NCBI GenBank assembly: GCA_947377865.1
Contig: CANCHK010000009.1
Location: forward strand, 1 to 54,501
Length of the DNA stretch: 54,501 bases
From: Opitutia bacterium
GTDB taxonomy: Bacteria; Verrucomicrobiota; Verrucomicrobiia; Opitutales; UBA953
Direction: 5' to 3'
Positions within the stretch are counted from its first letter, which is position 1; every line of letters starts with the position of its first letter. The notes below the pieces were generated by a model, which was given only the letters and a program-made list of their open reading frames with translations, was not told the origin of the DNA and made no database searches. The position numbers and the translations under genes are program-made. Positions 35,992 through 43,576 of this stretch are shown one piece after another.

Positions 35992-37344
35992 TTACTTAGC
36001 GGCTTTCTTTTTGGCGCCGGCCTTCTTTTTGGCGCCGCCAGTTTCAGGGTCGTTCTTGTTGTTGCCGTCGTTCCAGCGTGGGTCCTCCCAGCGCGGCGGA
36101 AGGTTATTGGCGTTCCAGGCATCCCAGAGGGCCTGCAGTCCTTTCACCTTGTCTGGGTTGGTGGATGCGAGGTCGTTCTTTTCGTTGCGGTCTTCCTTGA
36201 GGTTGAAGAGCTGCACGGGCTGGGTGAGGCCGGCCTTCACGAGTTTCCAATCTCCTTGGCGGACGGCGTATTGGACGCCGAAGCGCCAGTAGAGCGTATC
36301 GCGATCAAGCTTGTCGGTCTTGCCTTCAAGCAGCGGGAGGATGTTCGTGCCATCCAGTTTCCATTCGGACTGGGGCGTGCCGCCGGCGGCGGCGAGGGCG
36401 GTGGGTAGGATATCCAGCTGGATGACCGGCGTTTCGAGTACGCGTCCGGCAGGGATGCGCCCTTTCCACTGGGCGAGCCAGGAGACGCGGATGCCGCCTT
36501 CCCAGAGCAGCCATTTGCGGCCGCGCAGGCCGTTCATTTCGGCGAGAGGCGAGGCGCCTCCGTTGTCGCTGACGAGGAAGATGAGGGTGTTCTCCTCGAG
36601 CTTAAGTTCGCGGAGTTTGGCGAGGATTGCGCCGACGGCATCATCCGCCTCGCTGATCAGCGCGGCGTAGTCTTTTTGGCCTTTGGGCAGGTCGGGGAAG
36701 CGCGCCTTGACCTCGGGGCTTGCGACCACCGGTGAGTGGACGGCGTTGAAAGGCACGTAGAGGAACCAGGGTTCGGCGCGGTGGCGCTCCATGAAGGCAT
36801 TCGCTTCGCGGGCGTAGATTGGGGAAGTCACTGGAGCACCAGCCGGATCTGGGACAAATTCCTTGCCCTTATAGAAGCCCATTTTGTCGCCGAGGTTGCC
36901 CGTCGTGCCGAAGGATTCGTCGAAGCCGCGATTAGCCGGTAGGTATTCCGGGCTCGTAGCGCCGACGTGCCACTTGCCGTAGATGCCGGTGGCGTAGCCA
37001 AGCGGCTTGAGGCGTTGAGCGATGGTGGTCTCGGTGAGGACGAGGTTCTTGGTTTCGGGATTCTTGCCTTCGTTGGAGTTCGCGTCGTGGCCGGTGCGGG
37101 CCTGATAGCGACCTGTCAGCAGGCCGACGCGGCTGGGCGAGCAGATGCAGGCTGCGACGTAGCCGTCGGTAAAGCGTACGCCGTTCTTGGCGATGGAATC
37201 GATGTTCGGCGTCGGCGCGAGTTTGCCGCCGTAGCAACCTGGCTGGGCCCAACCCATGTCATCGAGATACAGGATGAGGACGTTAGGCTTATCTGCGGCG
37301 ACGGCCGCGAGCGGAGCGAAGAGCAGGGTGAGGAAGAGGCGCAT
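35992..37344 (-). CDS. Secreted sulfatase (CSPSR) with Lys/Ala-rich C-terminal tail
   Basis: The ATG at 37344 (MRLFLTLLFAPLAAVAA) gives 450 residues; an in-frame start further upstream would overlap the previous gene and lack a signal. Metal site 'LILYLDDMGWAQPG', maturation motif CSPSRVGLLTGRYQARTG (Cys68, preceded by an extra Cys66), 'GIYGKWHVGA' and 'IFLVSDNGGASPLA' define an arylsulfatase. Close to the C-terminus is 'PETGGAKKKAGAKKKAAK', a polycationic tail. It may tether the enzyme to polyanionic glycan or envelope. The gene ends 25 bases before the esterase start; CACACCCC adjoins the ATG. Confidence 0.92.
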   Translation of the reverse strand: MRLFLTLLFAPLAAVAADKPNVLILYLDDMGWAQPGCYGGKLAPTPNIDSIAKNGVRFTDGYVAACICSPSRVGLLTGRYQARTGHDANSNEGKNPETKNLVLTETTIAQRLKPLGYATGIYGKWHVGATSPEYLPANRGFDESFGTTGNLGDKMGFYKGKEFVPDPAGAPVTSPIYAREANAFMERHRAEPWFLYVPFNAVHSPVVASPEVKARFPDLPKGQKDYAALISEADDAVGAILAKLRELKLEENTLIFLVSDNGGASPLAEMNGLRGRKWLLWEGGIRVSWLAQWKGRIPAGRVLETPVIQLDILPTALAAAGGTPQSEWKLDGTNILPLLEGKTDKLDRDTLYWRFGVQYAVRQGDWKLVKAGLTQPVQLFNLKEDRNEKNDLASTNPDKVKGLQALWDAWNANNLPPRWEDPRWNDGNNKNDPETGGAKKKAGAKKKAAK

Positions 37345-37388
37345 GGGGTGTGTGGATTGAACCAGTCTAAAGGACGGGAGTTGCAGGC

Positions 37389-38789
37389 TTATTTTTTGGC
37401 TTTCTTGGCCGCGGGCTTGGCTGCAGGTGAGGTCGGGTCCTCCGTGATGCTGCCGTGCCACTTGGGGGCCATGTTCTGGGAATTCCATGCGTCCCAGAGC
37501 TTGATCAGTTCAGCCTTTTTCTTGGGGAATTGCGCCGAAAGGTCGTGAGCCTCCCCGACGTCCTTGGAGAGGTCGAATAGCTGCCAGCCGCTCTGGCTCT
37601 TGGCGTCGAAATCGCGGGCGTCCACGAGTTTCCAGTCGCCCTGGCGGATCGCCTTCTGCGGGCCGAAGCGCCAGGCGAGCGTTGTATGGGGGGCGGATTT
37701 GTTTTCGCCTTTGAGGTAAGGGAGAAGGTTCACGCCTTCGATGGAGTCGACGTGCTTGGCGCCGGCGAGCGCGCAGGCGGTGGGGAGGAAATCCAGCGTG
37801 GAGACAGGATGGTCGTACTTCGTGCCGGCGGGGAGCTGGCCCGGCCAGGAGGCGAAGAATGGCACGCGGATGCCGCCTTCGAGCGTCTGGCCTTTGTCGC
37901 CGCGGAGCGGGGTATTCACACCGGTGTTATAGGCGAGGTAGGGTTTGTGACCTGAGCCGCCGTTGTCGCTGACGAAGAGGATGAGGGTGTTCTTGTCGGC
38001 GCCAGACTTGCGCAGGTAATCCGTGACACGGCCGATGGCGTCGTCGAGCCCGAGGAGGAGGCCGAGGTAGCCGCGGCGATCGTTGTCGGTCACGCTGGAC
38101 GGGATGCGGGCGGCGATGGAAGGCGAGATCTCCAACGGCGTGTGCACTGCGTTGTAGGCAAGGTAGAGCATCCACGGCTTCTGTTTATTGCGATCCATGA
38201 AGCCGATGGCTTCGTCGGTGAAGATATCGGTGAGGAACCCGTCGAGTTTCTGCAGCTTATCGCCCCGGTAGATCATGTTGTGCGAATGGCCGGAGCCGAA
38301 CTCGGGGTCGGCATCGGGGTGCTGCGCGTAATTGTGTCCGCCGACGAGGAAGCCGAAGAATTCGTCGAAGCCGCGGGAGTTAGGGTGGTGCGGCTTATCG
38401 AAACCTTGGTGCCACTTGCCGATGAGCGCGGTCGCATACCCGACATCGTGTAGCTCGTTGGCGATGGTACGTTGGTCGAGGGGGAGTCCGAGTTCGGCTT
38501 CGTTACCGACGTGCGGGTTGAATTCGTGGCCGAAGCGGGTCTGGGCGCGTCCGGTCAGCATGCCCGCGCGCGACGGACTGCAGTAAGGGCAAGTGACGTA
38601 GCCTGACGTGCAGCGGACGCCGGAGGCCGCAAGGGCGTCGATGTTGGGAGTCGGCACTGCTTTGCCTCCGTGCACGCCGATATCGGCGTAGCCCAGGTCA
38701 TCGGCGAAGATGATCAGGATGTTCGGCTTGTCTGCGGCGGTCAGGGGAGACAGCGCGAGCAGACAAGCGAGAAGGGCGCGAGCGTTCAT
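37389..38789 (-). CDS. Secreted sulfatase (CSPSR) with Lys/Ala-rich tail
   Basis: A 466-residue sulfatase with signal peptide (MNARALLACLLALSPLTAA), metal site 'LIIFADDLGYADIG', maturation motif CSPSRAGMLTGRAQTRFG (Cys70), 'ALIGKWHQGFD' and 'ILFVSDNGGSGHKP'. The C-terminus (PTSPAAKPAAKKAKK) is basic. It belongs to the same broad group as the neighbouring sulfatases but is distinct in the substrate region. The 64-base gap upstream contains TATAAA but I cannot pick a paired -35 confidently. CTACCCC adjoins the start codon. Position attacked on the sugar is not predictable here. Confidence 0.92.
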   Translation of the reverse strand: MNARALLACLLALSPLTAADKPNILIIFADDLGYADIGVHGGKAVPTPNIDALAASGVRCTSGYVTCPYCSPSRAGMLTGRAQTRFGHEFNPHVGNEAELGLPLDQRTIANELHDVGYATALIGKWHQGFDKPHHPNSRGFDEFFGFLVGGHNYAQHPDADPEFGSGHSHNMIYRGDKLQKLDGFLTDIFTDEAIGFMDRNKQKPWMLYLAYNAVHTPLEISPSIAARIPSSVTDNDRRGYLGLLLGLDDAIGRVTDYLRKSGADKNTLILFVSDNGGSGHKPYLAYNTGVNTPLRGDKGQTLEGGIRVPFFASWPGQLPAGTKYDHPVSTLDFLPTACALAGAKHVDSIEGVNLLPYLKGENKSAPHTTLAWRFGPQKAIRQGDWKLVDARDFDAKSQSGWQLFDLSKDVGEAHDLSAQFPKKKAELIKLWDAWNSQNMAPKWHGSITEDPTSPAAKPAAKKAKK

Positions 38790-38853
38790 GGGGTAGTGGG
38801 ACCCTAGTCCTTACCCCGTGACTTAACAGGTAATTTATATGACCGAATCTGAC

Positions 38854-40662
38854 TCAGCGGCTGAAGTCCGCGATGTCGGCCGGCCCCTTGGCGGGGCGCA
38901 GCTCGATCGAGCGCAGGCGTAAGCCGTCTGCCTGGTCGCCGAGTTGGAAACGAACATGGATGGCCTGGCCGTTAACGGGCAGGGTGATGGTCTGTTCGGA
39001 AGAGCCAGCTGGCAGGGTGAAGCGGATGGTATTCGCGGGCAGAAAGTCCGGCTGCTCCTTGGTCCGCCAGCTGAGCGAGCTGTTCGTCGCGACCTTGGCA
39101 TCGGCCTTGATGACCGCTGTTACGGGTCCGTTCAGCATCAGGCCGGTCTTGGCGAGGAAGGGCTTGGCGTTCTTCGCGGCCTTCGGGTCGGCGGTGACGA
39201 GCAGGGCTCCGTCCTGGATTCCGATTGTTCCGTTGCGGCAGAGCCAGCCTTTCACCGAGCCGGCCGGAGCGTCTTTGGTCTTGGGCGCATCGGGCAGAGG
39301 GGGGATCACTTCATGCTCGGCGAAGAGACCTTCGTGGTGCGCGTCGAACGAGGTCGGCAGGCCGGGCGGCGAAAGGTTCTCGCTCCACTCCTTGAGCGCC
39401 TTGGTCAGGCGTGCCGCGATCTCTGGCTGGCTGGCGAACTGGTTCTTCTTCACGTTCTCGCCGTCGGGTTGCGAGATATCGAAGAGCAGCTGCTCGCGTT
39501 CACCGAGGCGGATGAGTTTCCAGGGGTATTCCTGGACGGCGGCCTGCGAGCCCCAGCGCCAGAAGAGGCGCTCGTGCGGAGAGGAAGTTTCTTCACCCTT
39601 GAGGAAGGGGGCTAGGTTGACGCCGTCGAGTAAGGGATTTTTCGGGAGTCCTGCCGCTGCGACGGCGGTGGCGGCGACATCGAAGCTGATGACCGGCTTA
39701 TCGTAAACCGTACCGGCGGGGAGGTGGCCCGGCCAGGTGGCGAGGAACGGCGTGCGGATGCCGCCTTCCGTGAGCATGCCTTTCTGCCCGATGAGCGGCG
39801 TATTGAGCGAACCGTCCCAGGCTTTCCCAAGCGGGGCGCCGTTATCGCCGATGAAGAAGATGAGGGTGTTCTTTTCCTGACCCATGGCCTTGAGCTTGGC
39901 GCGGAGCTGGCCGAGGCCTTCGTCCATGGCCGCAATCATCGCGAGCGCCTGACGACGTTCCTTCGGCAGTTCCGTCGGGGTCTTGGAGAACCACGGCTCG
40001 GGGGATTCCAGCGGCACGTGCGGGGCATACCAAGCGAGGTAGAGGAAGAAGGGCTGCTCGGGCTTGGCGGCGCGGCGATCCAGGAAGGACAGGGCGGCTT
40101 CGGTCTGTACGATGACGCGGAAACGGTTGTCGGTGACGAGGTGTGGGGCGTCGGCGAAGGGTTTGCCCTGTAGGTCATGCGAGGCGTAGAACTGACGTAG
40201 TTCGCCGCGGAAATACTCGTCGAATCCTTGGGCGTGTGGCATGTGCTCCTTGGAGACGCGTACAGCCTTCTCGCCTTTCTTGCCGACGAGATCGAGGTGC
40301 CACTTGCCGACCTGGCCGGTGACGTAGCCAGCGGTCTTGAGCCGTTCGGCGATGGTCAGTTCGGCCAAGGGTAATGGGCCCTTGTTGTTATCCTCGACGC
40401 CGAAGCGTTGCTGATAGCGTCCGGTGAGGACGCCGGCGCGGGACGGGACGCACTGCGGAGCGGACACGTAGCCACGTGTGAAGCGCACGCCGTCGCGGGC
40501 CATCGCATCGAGGTTCGGCGTGCGGATGTCCTTGTCCGATCCTTGGACGCCTAAGTCCGCCCAGCCATGGTCATCCGAGTAGATCAGGATGATATTCGGC
40601 TTATCCGCCGCGTGAATCGCGAGCGAAGTCAGAAATAGGGCGAGGACGCAGCGAAGCTTCAT
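38854..40662 (-). CDS. Secreted sulfatase (CVPSR) with C-terminal beta-sandwich domain
   Basis: Starting at the ATG at 40662 (MKLRCVLALFLTSLAIHAA) the product has 602 residues; the longer frame would begin with an Arg-rich segment that overlaps the previous gene. Metal site 'LIYSDDHGWADLG', maturation motif CVPSRAGVLTGRYQQRFG (Cys71), 'GQVGKWHLDL' and 'IFFIGDNGAPL' are present. Note that the second metal segment reads GDNG instead of SDNG. Residues about 465-600 form a beta-sandwich ('PFLAKTGLMLNGPVTAVIK', 'AIHVRFQLGDQADGLRLRSIEL') related to the tail of the sulfatase at 33069-34940. It begins 11 bases after the upstream gene's stop. Confidence 0.91.
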   Translation of the reverse strand: MKLRCVLALFLTSLAIHAADKPNIILIYSDDHGWADLGVQGSDKDIRTPNLDAMARDGVRFTRGYVSAPQCVPSRAGVLTGRYQQRFGVEDNNKGPLPLAELTIAERLKTAGYVTGQVGKWHLDLVGKKGEKAVRVSKEHMPHAQGFDEYFRGELRQFYASHDLQGKPFADAPHLVTDNRFRVIVQTEAALSFLDRRAAKPEQPFFLYLAWYAPHVPLESPEPWFSKTPTELPKERRQALAMIAAMDEGLGQLRAKLKAMGQEKNTLIFFIGDNGAPLGKAWDGSLNTPLIGQKGMLTEGGIRTPFLATWPGHLPAGTVYDKPVISFDVAATAVAAAGLPKNPLLDGVNLAPFLKGEETSSPHERLFWRWGSQAAVQEYPWKLIRLGEREQLLFDISQPDGENVKKNQFASQPEIAARLTKALKEWSENLSPPGLPTSFDAHHEGLFAEHEVIPPLPDAPKTKDAPAGSVKGWLCRNGTIGIQDGALLVTADPKAAKNAKPFLAKTGLMLNGPVTAVIKADAKVATNSSLSWRTKEQPDFLPANTIRFTLPAGSSEQTITLPVNGQAIHVRFQLGDQADGLRLRSIELRPAKGPADIADFSR

Positions 40663-40673
40663 AGGAACGAAGA

Positions 40674-41273
40674 TTAAGGAGAGGTCGACGTGACGCGCAG
40701 TCGACGGAATTCGAGGGCGCCGGCCTTCTCGCCGGTCGGGCCGCCCGATTCTCCGCCGAGTCCGAATGTCAGTTTCTCCTCGGCGATGCACGGGTCCGAG
40801 GCGCGGATGACATTATCATCGACGGTGGCTTCCAGTTTGTCGCCGCTGAAGACGATCCGAACGTGATGCCAAGCCTCCGGCGGCAGTTGCACGGGCACCT
40901 TGGCGAGTTCCTTGTTCTCGCCCTTCTTGGGGTGGGCGAGAATGCGGAGCTCTTTCGTGGTCATGACGAGATGACAGATGTGTCCGCGATCCTGGCTGCC
41001 GTTGAAGATGATCCCTGCGAAGCTCGCCTTACCGATGAGACGGAAGTCGCATTCAACGATTCCGTCTTTCAGTGGTAGCTTGTGCACCTTGACCGGACCA
41101 TGGCGGCGGTCGCCCGATTCGAAGCCGCGCAGGACGCCATCTTTGGCGCTCCAGGTGCCCAGACCCCAGAACCAATCCTTGGAGAGTTCCTGGCCGAACT
41201 TCTCTTCGAGGATGATCTTGGGCTCCGCGGCATGAGCCGCGATGGCGACGAGCAGGAGGCCAAGTAGGCGCAT
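40674..41273 (-). CDS. Secreted concanavalin-like/DUF1080-type protein
   Basis: The start is the ATG at 41273 (MRLLGLLLVAIAAHAAE), giving 199 residues; a longer in-frame ORF is Arg-rich and belongs to another frame of the upstream gene. 'FWGLGTWSAKDGVLRGFESGD', 'GKASFAGIIFNGSQDRGHICHLV', 'AWHHVRIVFSGDKLEATVDD' and 'AGALEFRRLRVTS' are concanavalin/DUF1080 features. Its stop-start junction is TGATG, a one-base overlap with the gene upstream, which also encodes 199 residues; the two are probable paralogues. Substrate unknown; periplasmic glycan binding or 3-keto-glycoside hydrolysis are the main options. Confidence 0.75.
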   Translation of the reverse strand: MRLLGLLLVAIAAHAAEPKIILEEKFGQELSKDWFWGLGTWSAKDGVLRGFESGDRRHGPVKVHKLPLKDGIVECDFRLIGKASFAGIIFNGSQDRGHICHLVMTTKELRILAHPKKGENKELAKVPVQLPPEAWHHVRIVFSGDKLEATVDDNVIRASDPCIAEEKLTFGLGGESGGPTGEKAGALEFRRLRVTSTSP

Positions 41274-41872
41274 CACTTCTTGGTTTCGACTTTGGTGCCG
41301 TTGATCGTGAGGTTCTTCACGTCGGCGCTCTTGGTGCCGGCGAGCCAGCTGCGCGCCTTCTCGGTGGCGATGAAGGGGTGCTTGGCCTTGAGTTCGATGC
41401 CGTCGAGATTGGCGGCCATCTCGTCGCCCTTCCATTCGACGCGGAGGTGGTGCCATTCGCCCTGCTTGGCGGTGGCCTTGGTCGTGGCGATGGTGTGCGA
41501 GGGGGCGACGGAGTCTTCGGCGATGGAGAGCGCGGTGGACGTTACGACGACGCGGGCGACGTGCTTGGTGCTGTCGCATCCTACGAGGAAGCCGCCGGGG
41601 GCGTTCTGGCGGAAGTCGAGTTCGATGACGGCGGCGGAAAGGCCGACTTTATGGTGCAGCACCGGGACGTGCTTCTGTTCGGGTATGTCGATCATGTGCA
41701 GGACGCCGTCTTCCGGGACCCACTTGCCGCGGGCGACGTTCCAGTCGGCGCCAAGGGCTTCTTTGAAAGAAGGGGCGGCCAGCGAAGGCAGGGGTTGCTC
41801 GTTGAGCATTGGCTTGAGGTCGGCGCCGAAGGCGACGGAAGCGAGGAGCAGGGGGAGGAGGGGGGAGCGCAT
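41273..41872 (-). CDS. Secreted concanavalin-like/DUF1080-type protein
   Basis: A 199-residue protein with signal peptide (MRSPLLPLLLASVAFGAD). 'GKWVPEDGVLHMIDIPE', 'AVIELDFRQNAPGGFLVGCDS', 'WHHLRVEWKGDEMAANLDGIEL' and 'ADVKNLTINGTKV' match the concanavalin-like pattern seen in the neighbouring paralogue (40674-41273), to which it is fused by a one-base TGATG overlap. Its ATG is preceded directly by five heptamer repeats instead of a recognisable ribosome-binding site. The C-terminus is basic (KVETKK). Confidence 0.75.
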   Translation of the reverse strand: MRSPLLPLLLASVAFGADLKPMLNEQPLPSLAAPSFKEALGADWNVARGKWVPEDGVLHMIDIPEQKHVPVLHHKVGLSAAVIELDFRQNAPGGFLVGCDSTKHVARVVVTSTALSIAEDSVAPSHTIATTKATAKQGEWHHLRVEWKGDEMAANLDGIELKAKHPFIATEKARSWLAGTKSADVKNLTINGTKVETKK

Positions 41873-41874
41873 GT

Positions 41875-41909
41875 GTATGGAGTATAGAGTATGGAGTATT
41901 GAGTATAGG
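41875..41909. repeat. Heptamer microsatellite, five GTATRGA units
   Basis: Five consecutive seven-base units (GTATGGA, GTATAGA, GTATGGA, GTATTGA, GTATAGG) begin three bases from the ATG of the gene at 41872. Read on the minus strand the unit is TCCATAC or TCTATAC. It occupies most of the 49-base gap to the upstream gene and takes the place of a Shine-Dalgarno sequence. Copy-number change would move or alter the start region. Confidence 0.9.
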
Positions 41910-41921
41910 GGGAAGTGAGGG

Positions 41922-42596
41922 TCAGGGGGTGGGGGTAACGAGCACGTCGTCGATTTCGATGCCTTTTTCGCCGCCGTTCTGCATCCAGAGCAGCTTTCGC
42001 TTGGTGGCGTCGAAGTTCGGACGTTTCAGGGAGTGCTTCCACTTGCCGTCGACGGACATGTCCACGGTATCGCCCTTGAAGACAAGCTTCACCGAGCGCC
42101 ACTCGTTGTCGGAGAGGTCGACCTTCTCGGCGGGGAAGTGTTCGTTGGTTCGGTAGGCCTTGCTGACCGGATCGGGTTCCCGGGTGTTCTGGCGAAGGGG
42201 ATGCTTAGGGTCGAGGGAATGGGCGTCGACCTCGAGGACGACGGAATCGCGGTTGAGGCGGACGCGCAGCATGTGATCGACCGAGCCGTAACCATCGTCG
42301 CCGTCGACGAAGAGCCAGAGCATGCCGCCTTTATCCAGGTGGCGGTAGCGGAACGACATCGTCAGGTCCTTGCCGGCGAGCGACAGGTAGACCATCGGCG
42401 GATACTTGCCGCCGCTGGAACCGCGCGTCCACATCACGCCATCACGGATGGAGGTATTCTTGTTGGGGATGGGCGTGATGAATTTCTTTGCGTCAAAGGT
42501 CGCGCCGAAGTCTTCGCTTACCGAGAAGGTGTCAGGGGCGGCGCTCGCGTTGGCTGCCCATGCGGCGAGCAGGGTCAGGGTGAATATCTGTTTCAT
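41922..42596 (-). CDS. Secreted concanavalin-like protein
   Basis: A 224-residue protein with signal peptide (MKQIFTLTLLAAWAANASAA). 'NKNTSIRDGVMWTRGSSGGKYPPMVYLSL', 'TMSFRYRHLDKGGMLWLFVDGDDGYG', 'MLRVRLNRDSVVLEVDAH' and 'EWRSVKLVFKGDTVDMSVDGKWKHSLK' are typical of this secreted concanavalin-like group, closing with 'IEIDDVLVTPTP'. Its ATG overlaps the stop of the upstream alpha/beta hydrolase (ATGA). It is not identical to DUF1080 in pattern, so I leave the family open. Role probably glycan binding in the sulfatase operon. Confidence 0.7.
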   Translation of the reverse strand: MKQIFTLTLLAAWAANASAAPDTFSVSEDFGATFDAKKFITPIPNKNTSIRDGVMWTRGSSGGKYPPMVYLSLAGKDLTMSFRYRHLDKGGMLWLFVDGDDGYGSVDHMLRVRLNRDSVVLEVDAHSLDPKHPLRQNTREPDPVSKAYRTNEHFPAEKVDLSDNEWRSVKLVFKGDTVDMSVDGKWKHSLKRPNFDATKRKLLWMQNGGEKGIEIDDVLVTPTP

Positions 42597-43567
42597 TTGG
42601 CTGGCTTGAGCTTAGCGATGAGGTAGGCCGTCGTGGTGTCGTGCTTCACATCCTTGGCCCCTGGGTAATTGACTTCCGCGGAGACGCCCTTGGTCGCGCA
42701 GTGCTCGGCGAGTTTGACCCCGAAGTTGGATGTATGGGTGGGATCCTTTTGGTCCTGTCCGATGGCGGGCGGAGCGCTGAAGGTCATGTAGACCGCGGGG
42801 TCGTCGGACGATACCAGCGCATAAGGCGAATATTCGGCGATGAGCGGCAGGATGGTTTCCCGTCCGGCGAGAAATTCGGCGAACGTCTTGAAGCCGAAGG
42901 CGTGGCCGCCGTAGTTGCTGTTGGGCGTCCACTCCTTCATCTGAGCCGGGTCGAGTGTGGTCTGAGGTCCGGTCACTGCCGCGCAAGTCAGGCGGGTGGA
43001 TTCGCGGGCCACGGGGTCGGCCGACTTCGGATCGGCGAGGTCGTCGTGGAAGGCCAGCCAGAGGCTCGAGCAGGCGCCGGCCGAACCGCCGGCGGCTCCG
43101 ACGCGGGTCTTGTCGAGGTTCCACTCGGCGGCCTTGCTGCGCACGAACTGCAGGGCGCGGGCGGCGTCATATAGCGGCGCTTTTACGGCCGGCGTGGTGT
43201 CGACCGCGGGGTCGCGCTTGATGAGACGGTAGTTGATGGAGACGACCGAGACGCCGGCTTTGAGCAGGGCGTCGACGTCGGCGAACTTCTCCGCACGTTC
43301 CTTGCTGCCACCGACCCAGCCGCCGCCGTGGATGATGAAGACGAGGGGCGTCGGCGAGGCGGACTCCGCCTTCCAGAAGTCGAGGACCTGGCGTTCGTGG
43401 TCGCCATAGCGCACGCCGGCCTGCGTGGGCTTGGGCAGTGAGGCCGAATAGGCATCGGCCTTGGGCGCAGCGGCCTTGGCCTTTTTGGCCGGGGCTTTGG
43501 TCTTGGGGGCGTCCTGAGCACACAGCGTGGCGCAGGCGGTGAGGATGAGGAGGGTGAGGAATCGCAT
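42593..43567 (-). CDS. Secreted alpha/beta hydrolase (BD-FAE/acetylesterase-like)
   Basis: A 324-residue protein with signal peptide (MRFLTLLILTACATLCA) followed by a basic Pro/Ala/Lys stretch (APKTKAPAKKAKAAAPK) at about residues 20-36. 'PLVFIIHGGGWVGGSKERA' supplies HGGGW and 'VGAAGGSAGACSSLWL' the nucleophile elbow (Ser162). 'AKDVKHDTTTAYLIAK' near the C-terminus supplies the probable His. It resembles the esterase at 34956-35966, including the Lys-rich region after the signal. It lies nine bases after the EF-hand sulfatase stop and is coupled to the concanavalin-like gene downstream. Confidence 0.82.
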   Translation of the reverse strand: MRFLTLLILTACATLCAQDAPKTKAPAKKAKAAAPKADAYSASLPKPTQAGVRYGDHERQVLDFWKAESASPTPLVFIIHGGGWVGGSKERAEKFADVDALLKAGVSVVSINYRLIKRDPAVDTTPAVKAPLYDAARALQFVRSKAAEWNLDKTRVGAAGGSAGACSSLWLAFHDDLADPKSADPVARESTRLTCAAVTGPQTTLDPAQMKEWTPNSNYGGHAFGFKTFAEFLAGRETILPLIAEYSPYALVSSDDPAVYMTFSAPPAIGQDQKDPTHTSNFGVKLAEHCATKGVSAEVNYPGAKDVKHDTTTAYLIAKLKPAK

Positions 43568-43576
43568 TTGAAAGTC

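Noticed and set aside
38790-38853. Promoter with TATAAA before the sulfatase at 38789
   Set aside because: A -10-like TATAAA is present but I cannot find a -35 at the right spacing, so no promoter is claimed.
41274-41579. Arg-rich N-terminal extension of the 40674-41273 gene
   Set aside because: It is an out-of-frame reading of the coding region of the upstream concanavalin-like gene; the signal peptide starts at 41273.
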